From contig JASANC010002400.1 of assembly GCA_030248135.1 (NCBI GenBank), positions 1-64,000 on the forward strand: 64,000 bases of DNA, in the 5' to 3' direction. The notes under the pieces were generated by a model that was not told where the DNA came from, did no database searches, and saw nothing but the letters and a program-made list of their open reading frames with translations. The translations under genes and the position numbers were made by a program. Positions 23,376 through 34,900 of this stretch are shown here, piece by piece. The first letter of the stretch is position 1; each line of letters opens with the position of its first letter. Origin of the DNA: Theristus sp. LFF4_11 (Eukaryota; Nematoda; Chromadorea; Monhysterida; Xyalidae).

Positions 23376-24670
23376 ATCCTTAAAATCAGCCGCAGCCATC
23401 CCATCCCGATGTTTCAATTTTTCCTTGATCAGGGAATCGGACTGAGACTAGGATTAAAGCTTGGAACGTGTTTTCCTGTTTTTGTTTCGGTTCTTCGCTT
23501 CCGTTCTTGTTTGTTTTTCGTTTCATTGTGGTTGGAACAATCTGGATTTGGATCTGGTTTGGAGAATCCATTTTGTGACGAAATTTCACAAATTCACTTC
23601 ACTCTTTTTTCTTCGGTAATGTCAGCGGACGGACGGACGGATTCGACGGACGGATTCGACCACACCACTACGACACAAACTGCGCACGATCCCCATCTTA
23701 CCCATCTTCAAATGTCAAGCAAGCATGGAAATAAAATCTGTTGATTCGAAATTGACATATAAATGACGAATGACAAATATGACGAAGAATTCAAAATTAT
23801 GTGAAGGTGGAGAATGAGCATTGTTTCTGGCAGTGTGTTGTTTGATGATCCTCCTGCCGATTCAATGTTTGTTTTTCAATCACAACATAACAGAATCGAT
23901 TTTGAAGAGCGTATGCTGAACTTGAAACTGAAATAATGATGGTCAACATCAACGAATCCCAAAAATTGGGCAAATGGCAAGTTGAATTGAATTACAATCG
24001 GCGGTTTGTATTGATCCCACTGTTCATCTCGACATGTTCTTGACAGGCAAGGTTTGCTTTCTGCTTTATCAAGCCTTTTATGATTTTTTTCTAAATCGCT
24101 GTCAAAACGACATGAGCATTGCATGTTGTAAAGTGCAGGTGAGCCACTGTTCGGCATTCTTGAAGAATAGCGAGTTTTTGGAAAACGCGTGCAAAATCAC
24201 GGGTCGTTGAACGTTCTGCGTGCGAACAAAATCACGGTTAAGGATACCGACGGGCGGTCACGGGCCTGGCCCGGAATCCGGAAGCCGGCGCGAAAAAATA
24301 GTTCCGGGCCCGGCCCGGAAGCCGGGCAAAAGTTGGGCCTGGCCGTTTTTTCGCTGGCTCAGTCGCGTTTTATTTCATTTTGAACGTGTTCAGAAAGTGA
24401 GCGGAGTCGCAATTCTGCATGCTGATTGGGAGTGAGTGTGAGTGACGCGGATGCGAAGTGCGCGCGCGCCCAAGTAAAAAAGATTTACGTTGCAGCGTTG
24501 CGTTTTTTATGTTCATTGCAAAGTCATTCGCGAATGAGGTCATTCAGTTAACTTGAAAAAAGGGTTTGTGGGTGGAGCGAGGAGAAAGTGGTGGTAACTG
24601 ATATGCAGCATCGTCCACTATAAAAAACGTGGCTGCCAAAAAAATGTGTACAAGTTTTGGTCGACGTTGT
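23376..24670. other. Repeat-poor spacer, no gene seen
   Basis: It contains a short GGAC/GGATTCGAC minisatellite (about 23630-23660) and a very GC-rich patch of GGCCCGGAA-type repeats (about 24250-24345). No domain or convincing splice structure was found on either strand. Confidence 0.4.
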
Positions 24671-24964
24671 TGTCAAAAATCATGCGGATGCGCGAGCGAG
24701 CGCAGCGAGCGGAGAGCGCATCACGCATAATATGAGCCGTTATCCCCTCGCGCGCGTTTTTCAAACTTTCTCGTGCCCTGCAGCGAGCATAGTATAAGCC
24801 ACAAACTTGGTTCTGTGCACACGAAACGAACACCCAAAGTTGTGTTCTGAGCCGCGAAAAAATTTTCATCGGACGATTTTTCATACGCTCTAGACACGAA
24901 AAACCTATTCTGAAAATAGTGTTACTTATTTCTCTTTGTATTTTTTTCAGTAGTGTAATCATAT

Positions 24965-25760
24965 GTGTTCGCCCTTTCAATTTTTACCTGCGACACTTTC
25001 ACAGTTGCACAAAAATGGTTCCTGGGGTAATTCCATCCGGAGATTTTGAAAATTGGGTTAATTTTTTGCCCCGACCCTTATTTGGGGCAAAATTTGGGCA
25101 TTTTTTAAATTTTGAAGGATTTTACGGCGTTACAAGTGTTCGCCCTTTCAATTTTTGTCTGAAGTTGTTCCGTGACCAAACAAAAAAATTTCCTGGGGTA
25201 ATTCCATCCGGAGATTTTAAAAATTAAGTTAATTTTTATATCCGACCCTTATTTGGGGCAAAATTTGGGCATTTTTAAGCGTTGAAGGATTTTACGCCGT
25301 TACAAGTGTTCGCCCTTTCAATTTTTGTCTGAAGTTGTTCCATAACCTAACAAAAAATTTTCCTGAGGTAATTCCATCCGAAGATTTTAGAAATTGGGTT
25401 AATTTTTTGCCCCGACCTTGTTTTTGAGTAAAAATTGGGCATTTTTAAAAACTCGCACGGTTTTCACCAAGTTTTAAGTGTTCGCCCTTTCAATTTTTGT
25501 CTGAAGTTGTTCCATAACCGAACAAAAAAGTTTACTGGGGTAATTTCATCTGTAGATATTGAAAATTTAGTTACTTTTTTGCTCCAACCTTTATTTGGGT
25601 AAAAAATTGGGCATTTTTAAAGGTTCGTAGGTTTTGACCTGGTTACATGTGTTCGCGCCTTCAATTTTTACCTGCGGCATTTTCACAGTCGAACAAAAAT
25701 GTTTCCTGGGGTAATTTCATCCGGAGATTTTGGAAATTAAGTTAATTTTTTTGCCCCGTG
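24965..25760 (+). repeat. 171-bp satellite array, copy C
   Basis: The landmark GTGTTCGCCCTTTC recurs at about 24967, 25137, 25308 and 25479, with a variant at 25649, a period of 170-171 bp. The array breaks mid-unit at about 25760 directly into the 149-bp satellite. Confidence 0.9.
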
Positions 25761-25769
25761 TGAGCATCT

Positions 25770-26110
25770 CTAGATACTGAATCGTGACGATTTAGGGCGA
25801 ATCGGCCGTGGAAATTGGCGAAATCGGTCCAGAAACGAAAAACAAGAAAAGGGTGTTTTCCAGGGCAATTCAATGGGCTGATCACGGATTTTGGGTTAGT
25901 TTTCTTACGTGAGCAACTCTAGATGCTGAATCATGACGATTTAGGGCGAATCGGCCGTGGAAATTGGCGAAATCGGTCCAGAAACGAAAAACAAGAAAAG
26001 GGTGTTTTCCATGGTAATTCATTGCGCCGATCACGGCTTTTGGGTCAGTTTTCTTATGTGAGCAATTCTAGGTACTGAATCGTGACGATTTTGGGCGAAT
26101 CGGCCGTAGA
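25770..26110 (+). repeat. 149-bp satellite, 2-3 units
   Basis: These units have the same sequence as the 11590-13690 array (GAATCGTGACGATTT, then GAATCGGCCGTGG). The junction with the 171-bp satellite is abrupt, in a GCCCCGTGTGAGCA context. Confidence 0.85.
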
Positions 26111-27103
26111 AATAGCATAGGCGAAATCGGACTAAAAACGAAAAAAATGAAAAACCTGAGTTGTCCGGGGTTTAGAAGAATGTGTGACCAACGAATTGTG
26201 ATTTTGGTCCTACCTTCGGGGCTTATGTAAAAGTCAGAATATTATCTAAAAATGCGGGAGACGCATATAAAAGGAGGAATATGGCCTTGTGTAATCAGTG
26301 AAAGACTTAGCTCGACAACGCTTTTCAAGTCTCTGATGTGGTACACACGGATACAAGTACATAAGAGTCATATTTTTGCGCCGTTTATTCTTTATTTCGG
26401 TTGCACATGGCAACTTTCGTACATTGTAGACAAACGAAACTTTCACATTTGCTTTATTTCTAGCATTTAGCGACCACTAAAACCACTGAAATAACGATCA
26501 GACTTCAGATCGCTGACACTGGATTGCACAAAGTGTATTGAAGAGGCATTGGGGAACGCAAGGTCTCCTTCTGTGGCAAAGGCAATGACTCACCGGTTTA
26601 TCCTGTCCTGTCAGTTTGGTAAAAAAGGTGAAAATCAACGGAAGACAACACTTTTTGCACTGGTGCTGCTGTGTGCACACTACAGCGGTGCGTACGTTAG
26701 CAACAACCAACGATAAATCTACACGCAGCAATGTTTTGCAATCTCTGATATTTCTGTTTTTGCACAGAATTTACAGAATTTCGCACATGGTGTTTTTAGA
26801 TAATTTTTACCTGCGACACTTTCACAGTTGCACAAAAATGGTTCCTGGGGTGATTCCATCCGGAGATTTTGAAAATATGCGTCTCCCGCATTTTTAGATA
26901 ATTATATTAATTGAAAAAATGTTGGGGGGGGCGCCTCCCCCCCCCCATTATGCGAGGGCGCCCCCCCCACCTTATGCGAGGGCGTCCCTCCGTTGACCAA
27001 CCCTGTCGAGCCGGAGCGACATACATCCGAGATCGTGAATGTATCCTGCACGACCGTCCCACCCGTCAGGCGAAGCCAACCTCGAAGTGTGGAATTGAGT
27101 GGT

Positions 27104-27500
27104 CAGTGGTCAGTTTTATAAAAGTGAGGAGTTGAGGAGTGTTTTGAGGAGTAAATTTACTTCTCAATTTTTGTTCGGTTTTATAAAAGACTTCTCAATT
27201 CCGAAACTACTAAAAAAAGTCAAATCCGACTTGTAAAAATCTAATGTTTTTGGCGGTTTGGTTTGATTTTGTCGCCGGTTTTGATGAAAAAACACGATAA
27301 TTTTTGGTTTTCTTCCATTCAGACTTGGTTTACAAGCAGAAAACAGCGACAGTGAGACGGAAATTCACCGCTGAAAAAACGAGAATCGCGCTCTGAGTAG
27401 TTTCGGATTAAGGAGTGTTTTGAGGAGTGAATTCTTAACACGTGTTATACTCCTACTCAATTCACTCCTCAACTCCTCACTTTTTTAAAACTGACCACTG
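27104..27500. mobile_element. MITE with CAGTGGTCAGTTTTATAAAA ends
   Basis: The inverted termini begin CAGTGGTCAGTTTTATAAAA and continue through GTGAGGAGTTGAGGAGTG for about 50 bp. Internal GAGGAGT repeats are visible. It appears to split the 5' end of a SINE: sequence left of it (GAGTGGT) and right of it (GTCCGGGTGGTAAACG) together resemble the SINE box A region. Confidence 0.8.
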
Positions 27501-27672
27501 GTCCGGGTGGTAAACGCGCTTGACTCTTGTCTGTGCGTTGGGGGGGGGATCAAGCCCTGCCGATGGGTGCATAGGCACTTGATGACAAAGAAAACACGAC
27601 GGCGTTTTGTACGCTTTTTTGGGTTATCCACTGGCTAAAAACATCGCCTAAAATCCCCAACAAAAAAACAAC
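27500..27672 (+). mobile_element. tRNA-derived SINE copy 3
   Basis: The box B-like GGGATCAAGCCC, AGGCACTTGATGACAAAG, GGGTTATCCACTGG and ACATCGCCTAAA body parts match the other SINE copies, and there is a (CAA)n tail. It is more diverged than copies 2 and 4, and its 5' end is broken by the preceding MITE. Confidence 0.82.
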
Positions 27673-27829
27673 AAAATGTCAAAGTTTGGCCGGCCGACTG
27701 AAAAACATATTTTAAGTTGCAACACAATAATTGTTGCGGAAACATTTCAATTCAGCCAAGTCATTTTTTGCGTTGAAATGTTGAAATGAAATGCCAAGTC
27801 ATTTCAACGCAAAAAATGACTCCAGAGCC

Positions 27830-28025
27830 GAGAACTTCTAAAAAGTAGACCTTGACAAATTCTGAATAAATTAATGGAGCGTGAACCGGCGGTATAAAAA
27901 ATTCGGCGCTGAATTTGGCATCAGACAAATCAATCCAACATGAAGCTTCCGTCAAAAAATAAACTTTGGGTTCAATCATTCAAAACTCAGAATTTGTCAA
28001 GGTCTAACTTTTGAAACACCGTGGA
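27830..28025. mobile_element. Degenerate MITE with GACCTTGACAAATTCTGA inverted repeat
   Basis: GACCTTGACAAATTCTGA near the left is mirrored by TCAGAATTTGTCAAGGTC near the right, ending in TTTTGAAACACCGTGG. It resembles the 189-bp elements at 32715 and 32955, which have the same inner motif. Confidence 0.7.
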
Positions 28026-28089
28026 ATAAAACTCCTCAATTTTCAGACACTACTCACTCACTTATATGAAAAAATGACCACTGCCTGCG

Positions 28090-29025
28090 GGAAGCAAAAA
28101 AGCCCATACCAGTAACGATCCGATGATCCGATCCAATTGAGTGGTTCTTGCGGATTCAGGAATCTTCCGTCGTCAAATTGAGGTTTATTTTTTGATTTCA
28201 ATTGGTCGTGAGACAAATTCAACGGCAAATTGGTTTCATGACTGAGAAAACGAGTGTCGAATTAGCAGGATCCTAAACCAAAGTCGCTGCTCAATTCCAC
28301 ACTCATAACTCAATTCATGTTGTAATTGCCAATTCTGTTTTTGTAATTGTGAATTGTGACGTAAACTTTCATTGAACGAACATGAATTACTTGTTCATTG
28401 TGCTCGCCGCTCCGAATTCATACGTGCCAAAGAATCAAATCAAGGAATGAATGAATCTTTATCACGAGTTGACGACTCAGTTTTATTCAACACTCTCATC
28501 CAATTGACAGTGCCAAACCGACAGACAGGAAGCTCGCCGTCGTCGTCGAAAACGAAATACTGTTTCGAATATCCAATTTCAATTCAATTTGTTCAAAATC
28601 TGAACCAAACAAAAGAAAACCAACAAGCATCACACAAACAAACGAAATTCTCGTTCTGTTTTCTTCTTTTTATTCTGATTAGCATTAGTCGGCTTCCTTT
28701 GAAAAAAACGTTACTCGACATTCTCCCACATTTTAAGGATGTAGGCTGACCATTGGCGATAGGATTGGATTGGAAGATTGGACCAATACGAACCGTCAGC
28801 GACAGCGTTGTGGGCTAGTGGGCAATCAATCATTGCAAAACTACAGGTGATTTTGCTGGAGGTCAATTGTAACTGAAAGAGAAAATTGGGCTCTGCATCG
28901 ACGACGGCATGATGGTGCTTGCTTTCAACCAACCTTGATTGTTTGATTTGGCTGACGCTGAATAACTGAACTGACCGTTTGAATTTGAGTATTGATTGAC
29001 TGAATCGATTTGAATCGATCGGAGT
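28090..29025. other. AT-rich spacer, no convincing gene
   Basis: An open frame at 28372-28749 (+) has no domain, biased composition and no splice context, so it is not called. The flanking repeats suggest a transposon-rich intergenic stretch. Confidence 0.4.
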
Positions 29026-29033
29026 AGCGAGAC

Positions 29034-29499
29034 CATAGTTGTTCTAGGGGGGGGCCGCCCCCCCCCCAAAAATTTTTCGAATCTATCTCTATCAAACAGG
29101 TTTTTTCGGCTCAGCTATTATCTATCTAAAAAAATTTTCTCAGCCAGCTATCTATCTGAAAATTTTTGTCTTCGAAGACATAAAATGAGTCAATTGTTGA
29201 CCAAAATTGACCATTTTTGCTCGTAATTCTTGAAAATTTCGCTAATTTTAGGTAAAATACGCGTTTATACTTGATTTTTAGTGTATTTTAGCATTATTTT
29301 GCTGTTTTTATAGCTTTTTAGCGTTTTAGCTATCTATCTATCAAATTTCAAAATCTTGACCGGCCCCCCCCCCCAAAGTCACATGGCCCCCCCCCGCGGC
29401 CCCCCCCCCAAAATTTTCCAGCTATCTATCTATCTAGAAAATTTGCTCCAGCTATCTATATCGGCCCCCCCCCAACCCCTCGGCTCTGGAACAACTATG
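29034..29499. mobile_element. hAT-like MITE, 466 bp, with 8-bp TSD and poly-C blocks
   Basis: The ends are CATAGTTGTTC and GAACAACTATG. The identical 8-bp repeat AGCGAGAC flanks it at 29026-29033 and 29500-29507. Inside are C8-C12 runs and many CTATCTAT repeats. The 8-bp duplication fits hAT-type insertion, although the terminal bases are not the usual hAT ones. Confidence 0.85.
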
Positions 29500-29509
29500 A
29501 GCGAGACAC

Positions 29510-30480
29510 CACCGAACGGATTTCAATTTTTAAAATAACAACAGGAACTCAAAAATTATGAAAAATTAAATGAATAATAAATTTGAATAAAGAAGTTGAA
29601 TAACAAAATGGAGTTAAATTCGGTATTCGATGTGTATGATCTGAAATGATGAGTGTTCAATTGAGCAGTGTTTGAAATTTTTGGATCCTGCCAATTCTAC
29701 ACTTGTTTTTTCAATCATAAGGTGAATTAATTTCCATCAAGTTATTCACAATCACAAACTGACGGATTGACAACATTAACGCAGCAAGCAACGACTGTCT
29801 GTGCTTGAATTCACCACTTGAAAAAGAAACACCGTTATTCATGTGCAGGTAAACAAGCTTTTGATTGTTTGCAGTCATTTTTTAGATTGGGTCCTCATTC
29901 AAAATATGGGCCCGCTCAAAAATCGTCGCAGCGCGCTGATTGCGCCAAATTTGATTTTGTTGTGGATGGCAAACTGAAATACATCAAAGAAAAATCAGAA
30001 ATCGGAATCGCAGGGAAATTTCCTGCGAATTTCTTGATCGAGTGATACGTTTCTCATCACCCAGCGTCAGCGTCATTGCTCCTCCGCAACGGTTTGTCGT
30101 CCGTGCACAAGACTTCAAAGTTCAACATCATCTTTGACGACGTCGCTCACGTTCAGCGCGCAGTATTCCAGTGCGGTTGAAGCTGAACAGGTGACAGGTG
30201 GAAATAAGCAAAAAAACGGTCATTTGAAGTTGAGTTGGAATTGTGAGCTGCACAAGTGATTTCGAAGACGGTTGGTTGCGGCGAAATTTGCGTCTTTCAA
30301 TCTCAAAACCGTTTCGTGCAAGTTCTTTTTCAGTGCTTAATGGAAACGGAAATGGAGTCAAGTCCGTTTTTATTCATTTATTCGAACACATCAGCCCCAA
30401 TGTTTGTTTGTTATTTGTTTTCATTTGTTTCATCACTTGTTTTTCCTACGTTGTTTTATGCTCACAAAGAACCGCGACGA
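29510..30480. other. Spacer with small unassigned open frame
   Basis: A 75-codon frame at 29818-30045 (+) reads without stops and ends in ANFLIE. It has an even composition but no recognisable domain and uncertain splice context. It could be an exon of an unrecognised gene; no more can be said. Confidence 0.3.
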
Positions 30481-30487
30481 AATTGTG

Positions 30488-31396
30488 GAAACTTGTTTTT
30501 GATGGCGTGCGTTAGATCGCGGCCCATTAGATCGCGGCCGGAGCATCGCGGCCTGAATGATCACGGCCTGGACGATCGTGGCCTGAACGATCGCGGCTTG
30601 GACGATCGCGGCCTGGACGATCGCGACCTGGGACGATCGCGGCCTGGGACGATCGCGGCTTGGGACGATCGCGGCCTGGGACGATCGCGGCCTGGGACGA
30701 TCGCGGCCTGGGACGATCGCGGCCTGGGACGATCGCGGCCTGGGACGATCGTGGCCTGGGACGATGCCACGGGTAAATATTGCGGCGCTCTTTACTAATG
30801 CGTGGCCCAAAACAAAATGAATGGCCCTACACAAAATAAATCAAAGGTTGCTTGCAATGAGTCGTTGTTGGTTCTTAATCCTAAACCTAATCCTAAGCCA
30901 AGCCTTTTTGATAACGTGATATTGATCATTTTCACCTTATCAAAAAGGCTTGGCTTAGGATTAGGATTAGGAAGCTACAACGACTCATTGCAAGCAACCT
31001 CAGATCAAAAATCACTTTTAAGAATGTATACAAACCGTTAGGCCATTCATTTTGTGTAGGGCCATTTATTTTGTCTTGGGCCACGCGTTAGTGAAGAGCG
31101 CCTAAATTGCCAGGCCATTTGGAAAGGTGACAACGCATGAAAACTTCGTGGGCCGTGATCGTCCCAGGCCGCAATCGTCCCAGGCCGTGATCGTCCCAGG
31201 CCGCAATTGTCCCAGGCCGTGATCGTCCCAGGCCGCAATCGTCCCAGGCCGCAATCGTCCCAGGCCGCGATCGTCCCAGGCCGCGATCGTCCCAGGCCAC
31301 GATCGTTCAGGCCGCGATCGTCCAGGCCGCGATCCTTCAGGTCGCGATCGTCCAGGCCGCGATCCTTCAGGCCGCGATCTCCTGGGCCGCGATAGT
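30488..31396. mobile_element. Foldback element 2: inverted minisatellite arms around a TTAGG-like hairpin
   Basis: The left arm (30510-30770) is a 16-bp minisatellite of GGACGATCGCGGCCTG units, each holding the CGATCG palindrome. The right arm (31145-31390) is the same unit inverted. Between them a second, nearly perfect inverted repeat runs from about 30782 to 31102 (GCGTGGCCCAA, then AATGAATGGCCC, GCAATGAGTCGTTG and TTAGGATTAGG). The whole unit is a nested palindrome of about 900 bp with no coding signal. Confidence 0.85.
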
Positions 31397-31399
31397 ACA

Positions 31400-31900
31400 T
31401 TTGCCGTTTTTGATTCACGTTTGCTCAGAACAGATCACACCACGTTCAATTTTTAGCGCATTGGTTTTGGTGACCGTAAGTCGTCAGCATTCGCCTGTGG
31501 TGACCATGGCAAGGTCGCCAGCTTCCACATCTACGAGCTAGCTGCAACTTCAGTAAACTTCAGTAAACAGTGGCACTCAGAAACAGAGCCGTTTTGGACG
31601 CTTATTCATTCTGCAATCGTGGGATTTCTTTATTCGTAGGATGTATTTTGTTGTCTGTGGAATTATGACCCGTGAAACATCGGGATCAGAGATCGGCTCC
31701 TGCTCCGGTTTAGTAATGTAGTTTTACGAAACTTGGCTTTGGTTTAGTAATGTAGGCAAAGCGTGAAACATTGGGATCAGGGATCAGCTCCAGCTCCGGT
31801 TTAGCTTTGTAGTTTTACGTGCTTTTTGCTTCCAAAGAAAAGTATGGATCAAAATAGCGTAATAAAACGGTAACAATAACGATGAAGGTTTATTTCCAGA
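31400..31900. other. Spacer upstream of the recognised BRCA2 exons
   Basis: There is a short imperfect direct repeat (GTGAAACATCGGGATCAG at about 31670 and a close copy at about 31760). No coding exon was recognised, so the amino terminus of the BRCA2 gene was not located. Confidence 0.4.
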
Positions 31901-31940
31901 ATCCGCTCCTCTCCGCGCTGAGAAATGATGAACAATGCAG

Positions 31941-34900
31941 AAACTGCACAGTTCGTTGGATTTCAGTCGGCGTCCGGACGCAAGTGCCAAATTTCAGGGA
32001 GTGCTCTTGAGCGGGCACGCAGCCTATTTGCTGGGATCGATGACGATGTTGACTCTGTGGCAAAGAAACATTTGCAAAACAGGTATTCCATCTGTGACGA
32101 ATTGAGCTCAAAACTTCGTAACTGCAGATGATCAAATAAAAACGTCAAAAAAGTAAACGGCTGGTATTGAGAGAGATCAGAACTGAAGCAACATTTCAAC
32201 TGAAGCAACATTTTAACTGAAGTTTATAGCCATAAAAGAAATATATTTGTTTATTGTGTAAAAATTTCAGCTAAAACTGAGCAAATCTTTCAGATGCTCT
32301 TTGGTTTTTTGCTTGGCTTGGCTCGGTTTCGATCTGCTTCGATAGCTTTGTTCATGTTCAGTTCGTTTCGGATTGATTTTTTGAAGTGTGACTCTGTTTT
32401 TAAAGCATTTGTGTGTTCGCGATATGACCGTTTCTGCGTCTCTTCAAAACGCACAAACAAGAAAAACATGTGCCAAAAAAAATAATAAAAAACAAAAAAA
32501 GAAAAATAACAAAGAAAAAAGATAATTGAAGAGAAATCTCAGAGAGTTGTATTTTTGGTTTTGCATTCATATAATATTGAGCCGTCATAGGTGTTGTTGC
32601 TGTTTTTTAAACTTGAGTCCAGTGGTCAGTTCTATAATAAAAAGTGAATAGTTCTACTCCAGTGGTCAGTTCTATAAAAAGTGAATAGTGCTTGAAAAGT
32701 GAATAGTTCTACTTCAGGGTGTCCCAAAATTTAGACCTTGACAAAATCCGGTTGAATACTTGAACCACAAGTTCATCTTTGATCGAAGTTTCCCATTGAT
32801 TGGATTGATATTTCTAATTTCCCCGCAAAACTGTTTGTCTTTGAAGCTCATGTCTCGATTATTTTTCCAGAATTTCTCACAGACTAACTTTTGGAACACC
32901 CTGGAGTAAAAATGTTCACTTTTCAAACACTATTCACTTTTATAGAACTGACCACAGGGTGTCCCAAAATTTAGACCTTGACAAATTCCGGTTCAATACT
33001 TGAACCACAAGTTCATCTTTGACCGAAGTTTCCCATTGATTGGATTGATATTTCTAATTTCCACGCAAAACTGATTGTCTTTGAAGCTCATGTCTCGATT
33101 ATTTTTCCAGAATTTCTCAAAGACTAACTTTTGGAACACCCTGGACTGGAGCAAAAATGTTCACTTTTCAAACACTATCCATTTTTATAGAACTGACCAC
33201 AGGAGTTGTTGTGCCATTCAAGTTTTTTTGTCGCTCATTGATTGTTCCGGTTCTTCGGTTTTCAGTTTTCGGTTTGTGTGTAAATTGAGTTGTGGAATAG
33301 AGTATGTTATGTGCCCTCCGATTTTTTCCAACTTCAGCTTGTCTAGGGTAAATACACGGACAAATCTTGCCCATAACCGGAACCCGCCGCAAAACAGTAA
33401 TATAACAGTTTTTGTTTCATTCATTTTTAATAATTTTGTCATTATGTTACGCCTTTATCATTTTTGTTAAAGGTGCTGCGTGTTAAAATAAATCTTAAAT
33501 CTTGAAATGTAAAAATTTGATTTTCAGTATAAAAGGTATGGCAAAACTACAGAAATTTATTTTTAACCGGAAAGATTTCCGGAAATTTTACCAATGCCAC
33601 CTCCAATCCTAAAACATTCAAAGAATTTAAAGCATTTTGCGTGTAGCGTTGTACAGCTTCTGCACGTCGCATGCGCGAAATCAAAGGGACCAACTCAACT
33701 GCCAATTGTCTATCATGCTGTGAATAATGGCGTTGACTGTTTTAGCTGAAATTTTCACACAAAAAAATGCAACTAAATTTCTTTCATGGCTGCAAGGTTC
33801 AGCTCAAAATTTTGCTTCAGTTTTGAATACCGGAAGTTTACTTTTTTGACGTTCGTATTTGTTCAACGCATTTGATCGTATTTTGTAAAGACAAACGTCG
33901 AGTTTAGGACACATGAAAGATGAACAACACGTAAAAGAGTGAACACGAACTGGTCACTCGATTTGCAATGATTCCAGTGGCACCAGTGCAAATGGGGACG
34001 CGATGCCGCAAGCGATGTTCGGTGGCTTGCAGTCAGCTGCTGGTCGCCGACATCACATTTCCAGCGCAGCACTCGACCGCGCACGAGCGTTCAGCACTGT
34101 TGATGCCGTCGATGGCGACGTCGGGGCACCAGCACGCACGCCGTATGCCGTTCATTCTTTCAACCTTGATTTGTGTGTGCTCTGCCTTCAAAATTGTTTA
34201 AATTGGTGCTGTGCTGTGGACAATTTCAAAGTACAATTAAAGACTGCAAATGACATTCAACATCACTAATACACAGTACCTGAACCGTTTCTCAATAGTT
34301 CACAAACTTCAAAAAAATTCTTAAAATGCTCGCCATTCATGTTCAGGACCACCATCTGCTCCGCAACGACTGCCTCTTCTGCAGAGGAAAAACAGAAGAC
34401 CCCAGTATTCACTGGGTTTCACTCAGCTGCTGGCGGACAGAAACATCAAATCTCGGCCGAGGCACTCGAACAAGCGCGAGCGCTTATCAGAAATGTGGAC
34501 GACGAAGTGCAGACGAGCATCAAAGACAAAGGTGCTTCAAGATCGGTGCTCAACGATCGGCGGCGTCTTAGAACTTATAACAAGCCATTTTCGTCGCCTC
34601 TTTGTCGATTCGAAGCGACCACGAGCACTGCAGAGCGAGCATCAAGCGCAAGAGCTCACCGTTGGACGCGAGCTGTTTCGTTCAGCAGAACGTCTGGTCG
34701 CACTCGTTGCGAAGTGGAGAACGCGAGTGAGTCGACGGCAAAACGGCGCCGTTTGATGGCACTGCCGAGTGTGTGCCACGATGTGCACCAGTCTGCGGCG
34801 ACGACCAGCAATACAACAACGAACGCAGCGCCACCAGCTGCCTCTTCCAATGCCAATGATATCGAGATGTCGCCTGTGTTCGGCGGTGGCGGCGCAGGCA

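Larger units (their letters stand above)
24677..26903 (+). mobile_element. Composite satellite-bearing element, copy C
   Basis: It has the same module order as copy B: GAGCG-rich end, subterminal region, 171-bp satellite (about 4.7 units, 24965-25760), a short 149-bp satellite block (25770-26110), the link sequence, and the inverted-repeat module (26240-26903). The SINE present in copy B is absent. At 26797-26877 a fragment of the 171-bp satellite sits inside the module, so the right end is rearranged. Confidence 0.75.

Noticed and set aside
28372..28749. 125-codon plus-strand frame
   Set aside because: It has no domain, biased composition, and repeat-rich surroundings.
30256..30834. Arg/Pro- and Gly/Leu-rich frames of 130-180 codons on both strands
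   Set aside because: These are translations of the 16-bp minisatellite, with no domain or splice context.
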